Part shown: positions 36,780 through 45,308 of the stretch, in pieces | Position numbering within the stretch: position 1 is the first letter of the stretch | Layout: the number at the start of each line of letters is the position of its first letter | Assembly (NCBI GenBank): GCA_000525675.1 | Contig: CP002190.1 | Location: forward strand, 1,798,001 to 1,862,000 | Length of the DNA: 64,000 bases | Source of the DNA: Bdellovibrio bacteriovorus W | Lineage (GTDB): Bacteria; Bdellovibrionota; Bdellovibrionia; Bdellovibrionales; Bdellovibrionaceae | Direction: 5' to 3' | Made by a program: the position numbers and the translations under genes | The notes under the pieces: generated by a model | Seen by the model: only the letters and a program-made list of their open reading frames with translations | What the model was told of the DNA's origin: nothing | The model's database searches: none

Positions 36780-37823
36780 TCAGAATGGCTTTTTAGCAAG
36801 AAGTGCTTTGGCGAAAAAACCACAGTCCTTCTCGATGCCTTGGAAACCCGCTTTTTGTAGCAAACCCTCCATAGGATTTTCTACATAGTTCTTGTAAAAA
36901 GGTTCATGAAAATCCACTGGGAATTGCTGCAATGCCCAGCCTAATTCTTGAGCATCTTCGTTCTGAAGAGAATCCACAATACCGACCAGTCCACCAGGCT
37001 TTAAAACACGCATGATTTCTTCTAGGTTTTTCTGACGAATTGAGCGCGGAAGCTCGTGATACAAGAAACAAGAATAGACTCCGTCAAATCGACCTTCAGT
37101 GAATGGTATCTCTTCAGCCGCTCCTTGGACAAAATCCAGTCGATCAAAATTTTTCAGTTTTCTCTGGGCCACTTGCAAATAAGGATAACTTAAATCCATC
37201 ACTGTGATTCGCGCCTTAGGATAGGCCAACTTCACAAAGCGAGTCATTCTCCCCGTCCCAACACCCAATTCTAGAAAATGCAGTCCGTCCCCGTCCCCAC
37301 TCCAATGCTTTTTCATCATTGGCAAGAGCAGGCGGCGCATAGCATCTCCAGCACCCGCAAAAAGAATTTCTACTTGGTGTTCATACAACTCAGCTGATTT
37401 GCGAGTAAGATAGCCGCCAGATTGAAAGTGAAAATTGCGACGGTAATACTCAGGAACCTCTGAAAGATATTGCCGGGCTTCTAAGTTGAAATCGGTCTGA
37501 TTGCGATCATCTCGGCGGCGAGCAATTTGAAATCCATCCCAGATAATCTGCGGATAGCGAAGAAAATGAGTTCCTGGTTTTTCTGGCTTTAAAACTTCAA
37601 GGGGATAAAGGCCTTTATTGATGTTCTCGGCATCTTTCTTTAAGAGCTCATACAAAGAGCGCAACATCACTGGTAGGTGTTCGGGCGCCGCCTTTTTGGT
37701 GACCTTCCCTGTTCTTAAAAAATCAAAAAGCGGTAAACTCAACTGTTGAGCTGTAAAGTGGGCTGTTCTCATCAGAGAATAGCTCAACGCTACTTTGTCT
37801 TTATAGGGAACTTTAAGCTCCAT
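36780..37823 (-). CDS. class I SAM-dependent methyltransferase
   Basis: 347-residue protein. A helical N-terminal part of about 180 residues has no assigned family. A Rossmann methyltransferase domain follows: motif I LELGVGTGRMTRF, acidic strand ITVMDLSYPYL, motif III-like FDGVYSCFLYHELP, and EIMRVLKPGGLVGIVDSL, as in the UbiE/Methyltransf_11 group. The substrate is unknown. GGAGG precedes the ATG. It lies between the 51-residue membrane protein gene and the DHS-like gene, all on one strand, and may be co-transcribed with them. Confidence 0.87.
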   Translation of the reverse strand: MELKVPYKDKVALSYSLMRTAHFTAQQLSLPLFDFLRTGKVTKKAAPEHLPVMLRSLYELLKKDAENINKGLYPLEVLKPEKPGTHFLRYPQIIWDGFQIARRRDDRNQTDFNLEARQYLSEVPEYYRRNFHFQSGGYLTRKSAELYEHQVEILFAGAGDAMRRLLLPMMKKHWSGDGDGLHFLELGVGTGRMTRFVKLAYPKARITVMDLSYPYLQVAQRKLKNFDRLDFVQGAAEEIPFTEGRFDGVYSCFLYHELPRSIRQKNLEEIMRVLKPGGLVGIVDSLQNEDAQELGWALQQFPVDFHEPFYKNYVENPMEGLLQKAGFQGIEKDCGFFAKALLAKKPF

Positions 37824-37891
37824 GACCTCGCCTCCAAAAAATATTTAAGCAAGACGAAGTCAGAAGCGCAAGAGAGAATCCAGAGGCAGAG

Positions 37892-38047
37892 CTAGGATTG
37901 AGTCGACGCACTTTCAGCTGACAAAGCCGCAGCAGCTTCTGCTTTTTTACGGCTTTCTTTATACCAATGAATAAACGTGGCCGTCACAATGCCAAAACCA
38001 AGTAAAACAATCAAAACGACGATAGTAAACCAAGCAGCGACGATCAC
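37892..38047 (-). CDS. 51-residue single-pass membrane protein
   Basis: Short frame starting with GTG that overlaps the tcdA stop (GTGA), with AGGTGAAGG just upstream inside tcdA, a strong sign of coupled translation. The product has one membrane segment (about residues 3-26, AAWFTIVVLIVLLGFGIVTATFI), then a basic stretch YKESRKKAEAAAA and a Ser/Ala-rich tail. Charges predict the N-terminus outside and tail in the cytoplasm. No family was recognised. Its placement in the tatD-tcdA unit suggests it is real. Confidence 0.7.
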   Translation of the reverse strand: MIVAAWFTIVVLIVLLGFGIVTATFIHWYKESRKKAEAAAALSAESASTQS

Positions 38048-38922
38048 GCCTTCACCTCAGCAGAAGCTTTAATGTCTTTATAAATTTGATTCACAACATA
38101 AGACGCCAGAGCCAAACCAAAGCTTCCCGTCACATAGCTCGCGTTTCCATAAATCATATTGCGATTGTCACAGCTATGAAGTTTGATTTTTTGTGGGCAT
38201 ACACACTTAAAGCCCATGCCATTGTCGTATTTTAGTTCCTCAGGAGCCATTGGCGGTTCGTCAGAGAACACGCAAGGAATATCAAAAACTTTTCCCGAAG
38301 AGTAATTATGCTTTTGACGAAGAATTTTGCGCAATGATGCCGACATTGGATCACCATGAACTTTACCCAAATCCGCGATTTTAATTCTTGTCGGGTCCAT
38401 TTTCGCGGCAGATCCACCTGAAGTGACAACTTTAATACCACGATCACGGCAAGTTGCAAGCAAGTGAGCTTTGGCTGTCATGTTATCAATAGCATCAACA
38501 ATCCACTCTGGGTTTGCAGATAGAATACGCTCGCAGTTTTCTTCGTTATAAAACTCTACGATAACTTCAATATTCGCCTGTGGGTTGATTTTACGAAGAC
38601 GCTCTCCCATGATTTCAGCTTTCTTCTTCCCAACAAGTCCTTGAAGCGCATGCAACTGACGATTTGCATTCGTGATGCAGATCTCGTCAAAATCAACGAT
38701 CGTGATTTTACCCACTCCAGAACGCGCTAAAGATTCTGCTGTCCAAGATCCCACTCCACCAAGGCCAATCACCATCACGTGAGTGTTGAATAGCTTTTTC
38801 ATCGTCTGATCGCCTACTAAGCGTCCCATACGGTCAAAGCGACGGTGCAGAACGTATTCTGTCTCTTCTGGTTGAGGGAAGTTATCAGTCACTTGAGTGT
38901 TTTCAGTGGTCGTTGTTTCCAT
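38044..38922 (-). CDS. tcdA: tRNA threonylcarbamoyladenosine dehydratase
   Basis: 292-residue ThiF/E1-like protein of the TcdA (CsdL/YgdL) branch, which cyclises the t6A37 base of ANN-decoding tRNAs to ct6A using ATP. It shows the nucleotide-binding VMVIGLGGVGSW, then IVDFDEICITNANRQLHAL, the WIVDAIDNMTAK segment and YVTGSFGLALASYVVN near the end, all characteristic. About 20 extra residues lead the domain. GGAG lies eight bases before the ATG. Middle gene of tatD-tcdA-small membrane protein, 18 bases after tatD. Confidence 0.92.
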   Translation of the reverse strand: METTTTENTQVTDNFPQPEETEYVLHRRFDRMGRLVGDQTMKKLFNTHVMVIGLGGVGSWTAESLARSGVGKITIVDFDEICITNANRQLHALQGLVGKKKAEIMGERLRKINPQANIEVIVEFYNEENCERILSANPEWIVDAIDNMTAKAHLLATCRDRGIKVVTSGGSAAKMDPTRIKIADLGKVHGDPMSASLRKILRQKHNYSSGKVFDIPCVFSDEPPMAPEELKYDNGMGFKCVCPQKIKLHSCDNRNMIYGNASYVTGSFGLALASYVVNQIYKDIKASAEVKA

Positions 38923-38940
38923 GGGAAATCTCCGAAAATC

Positions 38941-39756
38941 TTACGGCTTTTGCGCCAATCTATAAAAGTTCTTGGTAGTGATATCTAATATTTCCTGAGG
39001 TTCAAGTGATTTTATATCTGCAATCACTTTGGCTACCTCTAAGACGCTATAAGGCGGATTATTTTGGCCTAAATAGCGCGGTGGAGGCTGATCAGGGCTA
39101 TCGCTTTCAATTAAAAGCCATTCTAAGGGAATTTCTTTCACGGCTTGGTGTAATTTTTTATTTTCAGGACGGCAGACCGGGCCCCCTATAGACAGAAATA
39201 GACCTCGCTTTAGAAAGTCCATCGCCTTCACGGCGCTGCCATTGAAGGAATGAACCATCCCCTGCTGCTTCCCGAAATCCCAAAAGTAATCCAGAACCAT
39301 CAACGCCTCTTGATGAGCCTGCACGAGATGCAAAACCATCATCTTGTTAGCTCCACGAGCCAGCTCAATCTGCTGCTCAAACATCTGAATTTGATGTTCC
39401 TCACGCCCCTTAGATATATGAGGGCGAAAATCCAAGCCAGCCTCACCAAGAGCAACGGCGTCGCTCAGTGACTGCGCTAAAGTGTCTAGAGCCGCCTCGC
39501 ACTCCTCTTCGCTGTGATCTGCCACCCAGTAAGGGTGCAGTCCAAAACAATTGCCTAAGAGGTTGGGGAACGCTCGGGACAGCTCTTTTTGTCGAACCCA
39601 ATCCTCTGGCCCCACTCCCCCTTGAAGAAGAAACTCCATGCCTTGAGCTTGAGATTCTTTAAGCACAGCCAAACGGGCTTCAGAAAGCAGGTCTTCGCCC
39701 CAACGAGGGTCCGCAATATGAGCGTGAGCATCCACCCACGTGTGTTTTCCATTCAT
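38941..39756 (-). CDS. TatD family metal-dependent hydrolase
   Basis: 271-residue TIM-barrel hydrolase of the TatD DNase family. The first metal pair is in WVDAHAHIAD; other family marks are ALGEAGLDF, LHLVQAH, GMVHSFNG and LLIESDSPDQPP. TatD proteins act as 3'-5' DNases and are linked to DNA repair or degradation after death, but substrates vary. No clear ribosome site. First gene of the unit with tcdA, divergent from the 351-residue protein gene. Confidence 0.9.
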   Translation of the reverse strand: MNGKHTWVDAHAHIADPRWGEDLLSEARLAVLKESQAQGMEFLLQGGVGPEDWVRQKELSRAFPNLLGNCFGLHPYWVADHSEEECEAALDTLAQSLSDAVALGEAGLDFRPHISKGREEHQIQMFEQQIELARGANKMMVLHLVQAHQEALMVLDYFWDFGKQQGMVHSFNGSAVKAMDFLKRGLFLSIGGPVCRPENKKLHQAVKEIPLEWLLIESDSPDQPPPRYLGQNNPPYSVLEVAKVIADIKSLEPQEILDITTKNFYRLAQKP

Positions 39757-39835
39757 AGGTCTAGCTATACATCAAAAACCCAGACTTCAACAACTTGCAA
39801 GTTCAACCGATAGGTCCTTGGTGAAGGAGACTGTC

Positions 39836-40891
39836 ATGAAGGATAAGTTACGTTTAGGTTTTGATATTTCTATGGAAAAAGGTGCTACTTGGCGACCAAT
39901 GAAAGTTGAGTTTTGGAGTCATGAACACTTGTTTTCAAAAGTAAAACCTTCGCCTCCGTTCAAGTACATGGCGGATGCCCTTATGGGTCTGTCGATGGTC
40001 AAATTGAACCACTATATTAAAAGCCCCATTGCAACTCCACATCTGAACTATTCAGACGCTGTAGAGGCATGGAAACACCTTGATCCCCACGTAGAACTCT
40101 ATGAAAGATCTGAAGCACGTGTGCGTTCTTTACAGTCTCACACACCGGTTTTAAATCCGGAGTACTGCCGCGAGTTCGAAACTCTTTTTAACGAAACTTT
40201 TGAATCCGCGCTTAAACCATGGGGCATGGATCTAACAGAGCTTTGGCCTCTTTTAGATACTTTTCAATGGCTAGAGACTAAAATGGACGGCCCCCTTCTC
40301 TATAGCTTAAGCCTGAACTTCTCAAAACCATTCATGGATAAGCTTCATTCACTTTATTCTTTCCTCTATCACCTTCGTGGTGTGGTTGCGGTAGATCACA
40401 ACGCTCACTGTGACGATCCTTCGCATGAAGGTGTAAAAATGGATGCAATCACCGACTATCTGCCACGCGCAGAATATGTCGTGAACGACGCTTTACTTTA
40501 TTGGAACTTTAAAAAATGGGCAGGCCCGTTCTCGGGTCCAAAAACTCCTGATAGCCGCGTAGAAAATCTTTTAGTACGCCCTATGGAGAAAGCCTTCAAT
40601 AAGTACTCGCACAATGCTTGCCGCCTGATTGAGAGTTTGCCAACAAGCTTTGTTGAAAAACTCAACCCTCTCGAATTAGAGGAAGCTCTTTACTTAGTGC
40701 AGATGGACTGGCTTTTAGGTTCCCCTGCTGGATTGCTATTTAAAATCCGCGAAGAGATTTACGCCCTTCAAAATGGCTATGAAAAAATCTTCTGGAAAGA
40801 CGTAGAACCGCAATTCACAGGACAAAACTTCAAACTTCAAGTGAGTTGCGAAGTTAACCCTGACCATGAGTTTGAGAATTCAGCGGCATAA
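39836..40891 (+). CDS. hypothetical cytoplasmic protein, unknown
   Basis: 351-residue protein without a signal peptide or membrane segment and without a family I recognise. It is largely helical in appearance with many aromatic residues (FEALKPWGMDL-like stretches, TFQWLETKMDG). The ATG at 39836 is chosen because GAAGGAG stands seven bases before it; the frame is open about 32 codons more upstream into the divergent tatD gene. A strong terminator follows, so it is monocistronic. Confidence 0.8.
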   Translation: MKDKLRLGFDISMEKGATWRPMKVEFWSHEHLFSKVKPSPPFKYMADALMGLSMVKLNHYIKSPIATPHLNYSDAVEAWKHLDPHVELYERSEARVRSLQSHTPVLNPEYCREFETLFNETFESALKPWGMDLTELWPLLDTFQWLETKMDGPLLYSLSLNFSKPFMDKLHSLYSFLYHLRGVVAVDHNAHCDDPSHEGVKMDAITDYLPRAEYVVNDALLYWNFKKWAGPFSGPKTPDSRVENLLVRPMEKAFNKYSHNACRLIESLPTSFVEKLNPLELEEALYLVQMDWLLGSPAGLLFKIREEIYALQNGYEKIFWKDVEPQFTGQNFKLQVSCEVNPDHEFENSAA

Positions 40892-40913
40892 TCTGCCCAA
40901 TACGATCAAAAAC

Positions 40914-40949
40914 AAAAAAGGTGACTAGTTAGAGCTAGTCACTTTTTTA
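40914..40949 (+). terminator. intrinsic terminator
   Basis: AAAAGGTGACTAG pairs with CTAGTCACTTTT across a 6-base loop and ends in a T-run. The symmetrical A-run lets it also serve the convergent DedA gene. Confidence 0.9.
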
Positions 40950-40968
40950 TTAGGTACTTTCGATTGTT

Positions 40969-41634
40969 TTATGCGCTCTGCTGTTTAAATCTCTGACGCA
41001 GTTTTTTAATCAAGAAAAAGATCAAAAGAATTCCAATGACCGAGAAGAGAATGATCTTAAACTGACGAAGCTTCGTGAGAATTGGTTCTCCGTAATGGGC
41101 CAGTAGATAAATCTGAGTCGGCACGCTGATCAACGCCGCAAAGCCATCAATTAATAAGAATTTCCAAGCTGGAAACTCCAACATTCCACAGGCCAAGTGC
41201 CCTGGAAAACGCAACCCCGGAGTAAACCTGAAAATACCACAAGCATATGCTCCGTACTTTGCAGTCCAATCCTCAACCTTTTTCATCATTTCCGGAGAGA
41301 AGAATCGACTGATACGAGGATGATAGAGCATCTTTCGCCCGAAGAACTTTCCTATCAGGTAAATTATAAAGTCACTCCCCACGACGGCTGTGAAAGCCAC
41401 AATCGAAGCGGTGTGAACGCTGACGACCGGAGCTCCCTCAAATGGCGGAGGAAAGTGATCAGGATGAGCTCCCATAAACGCGAGAATCCCTACGCTGATC
41501 AAAGTCACTTCTTCCGGCAGCGGAAAGCCAATAGCCGATAAACACATCATCCCTACCAACGCAGCATAAACTGTCATTGGCTGGTAAGCGAACTGTGCCA
41601 TCCACTGAAATATGGGTTCGTTTGCAAATTCCAA
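40969..41634 (-). CDS. DedA family membrane protein
   Basis: 221-residue inner-membrane protein of the DedA/VTT family, whose members flip or transport polyprenyl phosphate and phospholipids. The signature appears as IGFPLPEEVTLI early and FRFTPGLRFPGHLACGM in the re-entrant second half, with several membrane segments and a basic tail KKLRQRFKQQ. The start is placed at a TTG at 41634 because AGGAG lies seven bases before it; the frame extends to 41685 without a ribosome site. Convergent with the 351-residue protein gene. Confidence 0.85.
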   Translation of the reverse strand: MEFANEPIFQWMAQFAYQPMTVYAALVGMMCLSAIGFPLPEEVTLISVGILAFMGAHPDHFPPPFEGAPVVSVHTASIVAFTAVVGSDFIIYLIGKFFGRKMLYHPRISRFFSPEMMKKVEDWTAKYGAYACGIFRFTPGLRFPGHLACGMLEFPAWKFLLIDGFAALISVPTQIYLLAHYGEPILTKLRQFKIILFSVIGILLIFFLIKKLRQRFKQQSA

Positions 41635-41728
41635 CTCTGATCTCCTGCACCCTAATATGGAGTAAACACTCCTACTTGAACACACTTGCTACACCGTGCT
41701 AAGTGTAGTTTATCGAGAAAGGAATAGT

Positions 41729-42583
41729 ATGCAGAGTGCCAGAGGATTTGAATATGGGGTCCGACATATAATCAGCCCTGAGTCTGGACGCCTTTCTGAT
41801 GTTTTATTAGGCACTTTACAGCTGCGACCTGAGGAGCTTGAATTTCTTCTGCGAATGGGCTCCATTTATCTGAATCATATTCGCATCTCAGAGAATTTAG
41901 AAGTTACACGAGAAGACTATATTCGAGTGCACACTAAGCCCCGCCGTTTTCTTCCCAAAGACGACTCTTGGCCCGAGCGCATTGTTTTTCAAAATGAAGA
42001 TTTCGTGGTTCTGAATAAACCTTCAGGTCTTCCCGTGAATGCAAGCGTCGACAATATTGTCGAACATACACAGAACTACTTAGAAGAAACTCTCGGAACA
42101 AAACTCTTCGGCACTCACCGCCTGGATGTTGCGACCTCGGGGCTCATCGTGTTTGCGAAGAACAAAGTTTTTCAAAGTGAGTTCAATAAACTCTTTATCG
42201 AAAGAGACGTTGTTAAAATCTATGAAGCTGAAGTGCGCGGTTCGATGCAGACCCTCGGGCTAATTCGTCACTATATGGAGCCTTCACCGCGCGCTCCGAA
42301 AACTGTTTCGGAAGTTCCTCATGATAAATGGTTGGAATGTCTTTTAGAGATTCATTCGATTAAACACCTCGAAGGAAAGTCTAAACTGCGGATTCAACTT
42401 CACACGGGCCGCACTCATCAAATCCGCGCCCAACTGAGCGCCCTCGGCTTCCCAATTATTGGCGATAAAGCCTATGGCGGAGAAAACCTGCCAAGTACGT
42501 ATGAAACCATTCGCCTGCGCGCTGCTGAGCTGAAGTTTACAAATCCTCTAACTCAAGAGTTTCATCACTTCTATTTGGAATAA
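41729..42583 (+). CDS. RluA family pseudouridine synthase
   Basis: 284-residue RNA pseudouridine synthase. An S4-like N-terminal region (LSDVLLGTLQLRPEELEFLLRMGSIYLNHIRI) precedes the catalytic domain with GTHRLDVATSGL, holding the active-site Asp of the HRLDxxTSG motif, then IQLHTGRTHQIRAQLSALGFPIIGD. It isomerises specific uridines in rRNA or tRNA; which ones cannot be read from sequence. The ATG at 41729 follows AAAGGA; an ATG-like start at 41696 has none. A terminator follows directly. Confidence 0.9.
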   Translation: MQSARGFEYGVRHIISPESGRLSDVLLGTLQLRPEELEFLLRMGSIYLNHIRISENLEVTREDYIRVHTKPRRFLPKDDSWPERIVFQNEDFVVLNKPSGLPVNASVDNIVEHTQNYLEETLGTKLFGTHRLDVATSGLIVFAKNKVFQSEFNKLFIERDVVKIYEAEVRGSMQTLGLIRHYMEPSPRAPKTVSEVPHDKWLECLLEIHSIKHLEGKSKLRIQLHTGRTHQIRAQLSALGFPIIGDKAYGGENLPSTYETIRLRAAELKFTNPLTQEFHHFYLE

Positions 42584-42612
42584 AAAAAGGACTCTGCAAG
42601 AGTCCTTTTTAA
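42583..42612 (+). terminator. intrinsic terminator
   Basis: AAAAAGGACTCT and AGAGTCCTTTTT enclose loop GCA, with flanking A and T runs, so it can act for the RluA-type gene and the convergent beta-barrel gene. Confidence 0.9.
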
Positions 42613-42638
42613 ACAAATATATTTTTTTAGATTCTATT

Positions 42639-43559
42639 TTAGAATACGTACGCGTTGGTCATTAAAGAGTACTGCGTGTTTTCTGGCTCCCAGAACGTCA
42701 CATCTTTGCCGCGGTATGCAGCCAATGTGCTTTGGTTTTGAATTCCCAATGTGAAGTTCAAACCACGCATAGGACGGATTCCAATTCCAATACCTGAGCG
42801 CAAACGTGTGACGTGACGTCCTTCAAGATCTTCAACATCTGAAGAGTAATACCAACTCTCAACAAAGCCTACGCGTGGCTTAATAGAGATGTACTTATTC
42901 ACATCAATAACAGCTTCTAAGTAATGCTCAAGACCATACTGTTTTGTTGTCGATCTTGGATCTCGGCGGAACTCTCCATCATCAAAGCGAGGAGTGTCGG
43001 GATCAGCAAAGGCTGTTTGTCTTTGCCAAAAAATATCTGGTTTCACGGCCCAAGTGATCGAAGAGAAACGACCAATCGCATACTCAAAATAAGCCTCAAG
43101 ACGAACTTTTGTGATCATCTTAGAGTTCTGAGCATACTCACTTGTTGGCATATAGATTTTGATATTTCCAGAAAGATCGATATCGCCGATGTAGCCTAAG
43201 TCATACTTTGAATATGCAAAGTGAACGTCTTGAAGATCTACTTTAGAAGGCATTTCGTCGGCGTAAGAATTTTGGCCCGCAGTATTGTAGAGGAAAGGAA
43301 TACGAACAGAGAAGCGAGAGTCAGAATCAATGCGATAGTTGAAACCGAAATAGTTATAAGACTCAATGGAGCGCGTATCTGTAGCCTTGCGATTATAGGT
43401 CATGTTTTCAACGGAGGCGATGGAGAACAAAGTCACATTCCAGTTTCTGCGGAATGCATCTCCTGCCGACATAACCATGCTCTCTTCACGTTCTTGGGCT
43501 TGAACACTCAAACTTAAAGAAGAAAGCGCAATAGCCAGTACTAGGGCCTTTTTTAACAT
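42639..43559 (-). CDS. predicted outer-membrane beta-barrel protein
   Basis: 306-residue protein with a signal peptide ending at VQAQ. The mature chain has alternating polar/hydrophobic strands rich in Tyr, Trp and Phe (WNVTLFSIASVENMTY, YFGFNYRIDSDSRFSVRIPF, GLEHYLEAVIDVNKYISIKPRVGF) and ends in phenylalanine (NAYVF), the usual beta-barrel assembly signal. No family recognised. GGGAG lies six bases before the ATG. Single gene convergent with the RluA-type gene. Confidence 0.78.
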   Translation of the reverse strand: MLKKALVLAIALSSLSLSVQAQEREESMVMSAGDAFRRNWNVTLFSIASVENMTYNRKATDTRSIESYNYFGFNYRIDSDSRFSVRIPFLYNTAGQNSYADEMPSKVDLQDVHFAYSKYDLGYIGDIDLSGNIKIYMPTSEYAQNSKMITKVRLEAYFEYAIGRFSSITWAVKPDIFWQRQTAFADPDTPRFDDGEFRRDPRSTTKQYGLEHYLEAVIDVNKYISIKPRVGFVESWYYSSDVEDLEGRHVTRLRSGIGIGIRPMRGLNFTLGIQNQSTLAAYRGKDVTFWEPENTQYSLMTNAYVF

Positions 43560-43708
43560 CTTGGACTCCCAACTGATTTAAAATCCCCACCCTTATGCCA
43601 TATCGCGATACGTTACACAATAGCCAATCTTTAGACAGTCTGAGTCTGAACACATTCTTAAAATATTAGAGCTTGAGTCCTTCCTTGTATGAATTTACAA
43701 ATATTCAC

Positions 43709-44881
43709 ATGAAAAAAATACTCAAGATTAGAAACGCCCTCTTAATAGCCATCCTTGCCCTTCTTACCGGTTGTGCGGTCAGCTTCAAAAAGAAGCATTG
43801 GGATTTACCTCCTAAGGCCACCAATGAGATTTCTGTGATGTACTTCAACGTAGAGAATCTCTTCGACACCGTTCATGATGAAGGAAAAAACGACTACACT
43901 TTCTTGCCTGCCGCTCTCAAGCAAACCAATCCTGAGTTCAACAAAGCTTGCCGCGATCCAAAACTTAATAACTCTGCCTACAGAGTGGGAGAGTGCCTTT
44001 CAACGGACTGGAACGAAATTCAACTTGACAAGAAACTTAGAAATCTATCGCAAATCGTTCTGGGCGTAGATGGTAACGGTCCTGATGTTTTGGGCCTCAT
44101 CGAAGTTGAAAATGAAAACGTTCTACAAATTTGGAACAAGGGGCATTTAAAGCCAGCCAATTACCAGACAGTGGTTCTTCTTGAGGGACCGGATGGACGT
44201 GGAATTGACGTAGGTTTGATGTCACGTTTACCAGTTGTTGGAAAACCAATTTTGCACAATATTCCGTGGAAAGCAAAAAACGACAAAGACAAAGAGTGGA
44301 TGGAGAAGTCCCGTGGTATTTTAGAGGTCACTCTCAAAGCTCCTAATGGCGACCCAATCACGTTCTTTGTAGCCCACTTCCCGTCTCAAGCAAATCCGAC
44401 ATACTGGCGCCAACAGGCCGCTGAGTTCTTAGCAAAGCTTATGAAGGATAAGGGCCCAGATGCGATGGTCATCGGCGGTGGGGACTTAAACATCACGCAC
44501 GACGAAGAAAAGAAAGAGAAGATCTTTAAAGATACTCTTGGGCAAGCTGGAGCGATCTCTCACTTCGTGGGTTGCAAAGAGTGCCCAGGAACGCATAACT
44601 ACCGCCGTTCATGGTCATTCCTCGACGTAAAAGTTTTCTCTCCAGCATTACTCGCTGATGGGAAAGCAAGCTACCAAATGCTTCCAAACACAATCGACGT
44701 GATTCGCTACGACGATCTTCACCTACGTAAAGGCAAGTACCCTAAACGCTGGGACTACGACAAAATCGACGGAGTATCAGATCACTTCCCACTTTATGTG
44801 CGACTAAAACAAAGAAGCGAAGCTAAAACTCCTATCAAAGAAGTTCCAGCTCCCGCTAAGAAAACCAGCTCCAAAAAGTAG
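43709..44881 (+). CDS. endonuclease/exonuclease/phosphatase-family lipoprotein
   Basis: 390-residue lipoprotein (lipobox LLTGC) with a complete EEP fold signature: MYFNVENLFD (Asn), LGLIEVEN (Glu), GIDVGLMSR, VAHFPSQANP, GGGDLNITH (Asp and Asn) and KIDGVSDHFPLYV (Asp-His). All catalytic positions of this Mg-dependent family (DNase I, phosphatases, sphingomyelinases) appear present, so it should be an active hydrolase outside the cytoplasm. A Lys/Pro-rich tail ends it. The ATG at 43709 starts the signal sequence; no clear ribosome site. Degradation of prey nucleic acid or lipid would fit but is inference. Confidence 0.85.
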   Translation: MKKILKIRNALLIAILALLTGCAVSFKKKHWDLPPKATNEISVMYFNVENLFDTVHDEGKNDYTFLPAALKQTNPEFNKACRDPKLNNSAYRVGECLSTDWNEIQLDKKLRNLSQIVLGVDGNGPDVLGLIEVENENVLQIWNKGHLKPANYQTVVLLEGPDGRGIDVGLMSRLPVVGKPILHNIPWKAKNDKDKEWMEKSRGILEVTLKAPNGDPITFFVAHFPSQANPTYWRQQAAEFLAKLMKDKGPDAMVIGGGDLNITHDEEKKEKIFKDTLGQAGAISHFVGCKECPGTHNYRRSWSFLDVKVFSPALLADGKASYQMLPNTIDVIRYDDLHLRKGKYPKRWDYDKIDGVSDHFPLYVRLKQRSEAKTPIKEVPAPAKKTSSKK

Positions 44882-44901
44882 CTCAATAGAACCGTGGTAA
44901 T

Positions 44902-45135
44902 GCGAGGGATTTGCGCTGTGAACTGAGCAACTCCCTGGCGCTCCAGCGGCACGGCATCCTGCCTCAGTTGCGGCCGCTGGTTACACCAGCGGTTCGGGCA
45001 ATGTTTCGGGCTCCTGCCCTCACCCCTCCGGGCTAACGCGCTAAAATAGCATCCTGCTATTTTAGTCCAGGCCCCCGCAAAGGCCGCTTCCGACCAGGAA
45101 CTTACTCATTTCCCATCACAAATTCTGCCTTCAAC
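44902..45135 (-). repeat. structured GC-rich element, copy B
   Basis: 234-base element, opposite in orientation to copy A. Arms 44909-44938 and 45094-45123 pair at 23 of 30 positions, although their sequence differs much from copy A's arms. The conserved blocks are 44944-44979 and 45065-45088. Extra material between them adds two hairpins. On the minus strand three loops carry AGGA: GGC-AGGAT-GCC (44954-44964), GGGC-AGGA-GCCC (45008-45019) and a 10-bp stem with loop AGGAT (45041-45065). It starts 20 bases after the nuclease-like lipoprotein gene. No transposase is near this copy. Confidence 0.75.
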
Positions 45136-45189
45136 TGTTTCTTATAAATTTCTTAAGGATTTTTTTCTTCGCCACCAAAAAAATTAGTG

Positions 45190-45256
45190 GAAGTGCGTAT
45201 GCCCCGTAATGCTTAGCATTTTGAAGCACAGCCCACACACATGCCTAATGCACTTC
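45190..45256. repeat. imperfect fold-back repeat
   Basis: GAAGTGC (45190-45196) and GCACTTC (45250-45256) bound an imperfect palindrome; inside, AATGC-TTA-GCATT forms a small hairpin. It follows element B and precedes two further palindromic pieces. No gene is seen here. Confidence 0.45.
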
Positions 45257-45272
45257 TGAACAAGCAAGCCCG

Positions 45273-45304
45273 CCAACAACGAGTCAGATAGGCCCACTTC
45301 ACGA
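45273..45304. repeat. solo end of the adjacent fold-back element
   Basis: The segment with AACGAGTCAGATAGGCCCA matches the right end of the 45309-45436 element (AACGCAGTCAGATGGGCCCA) at most positions, in the same orientation, so it looks like a partial tandem copy. Confidence 0.6.
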
Positions 45305-45308
45305 TTAA

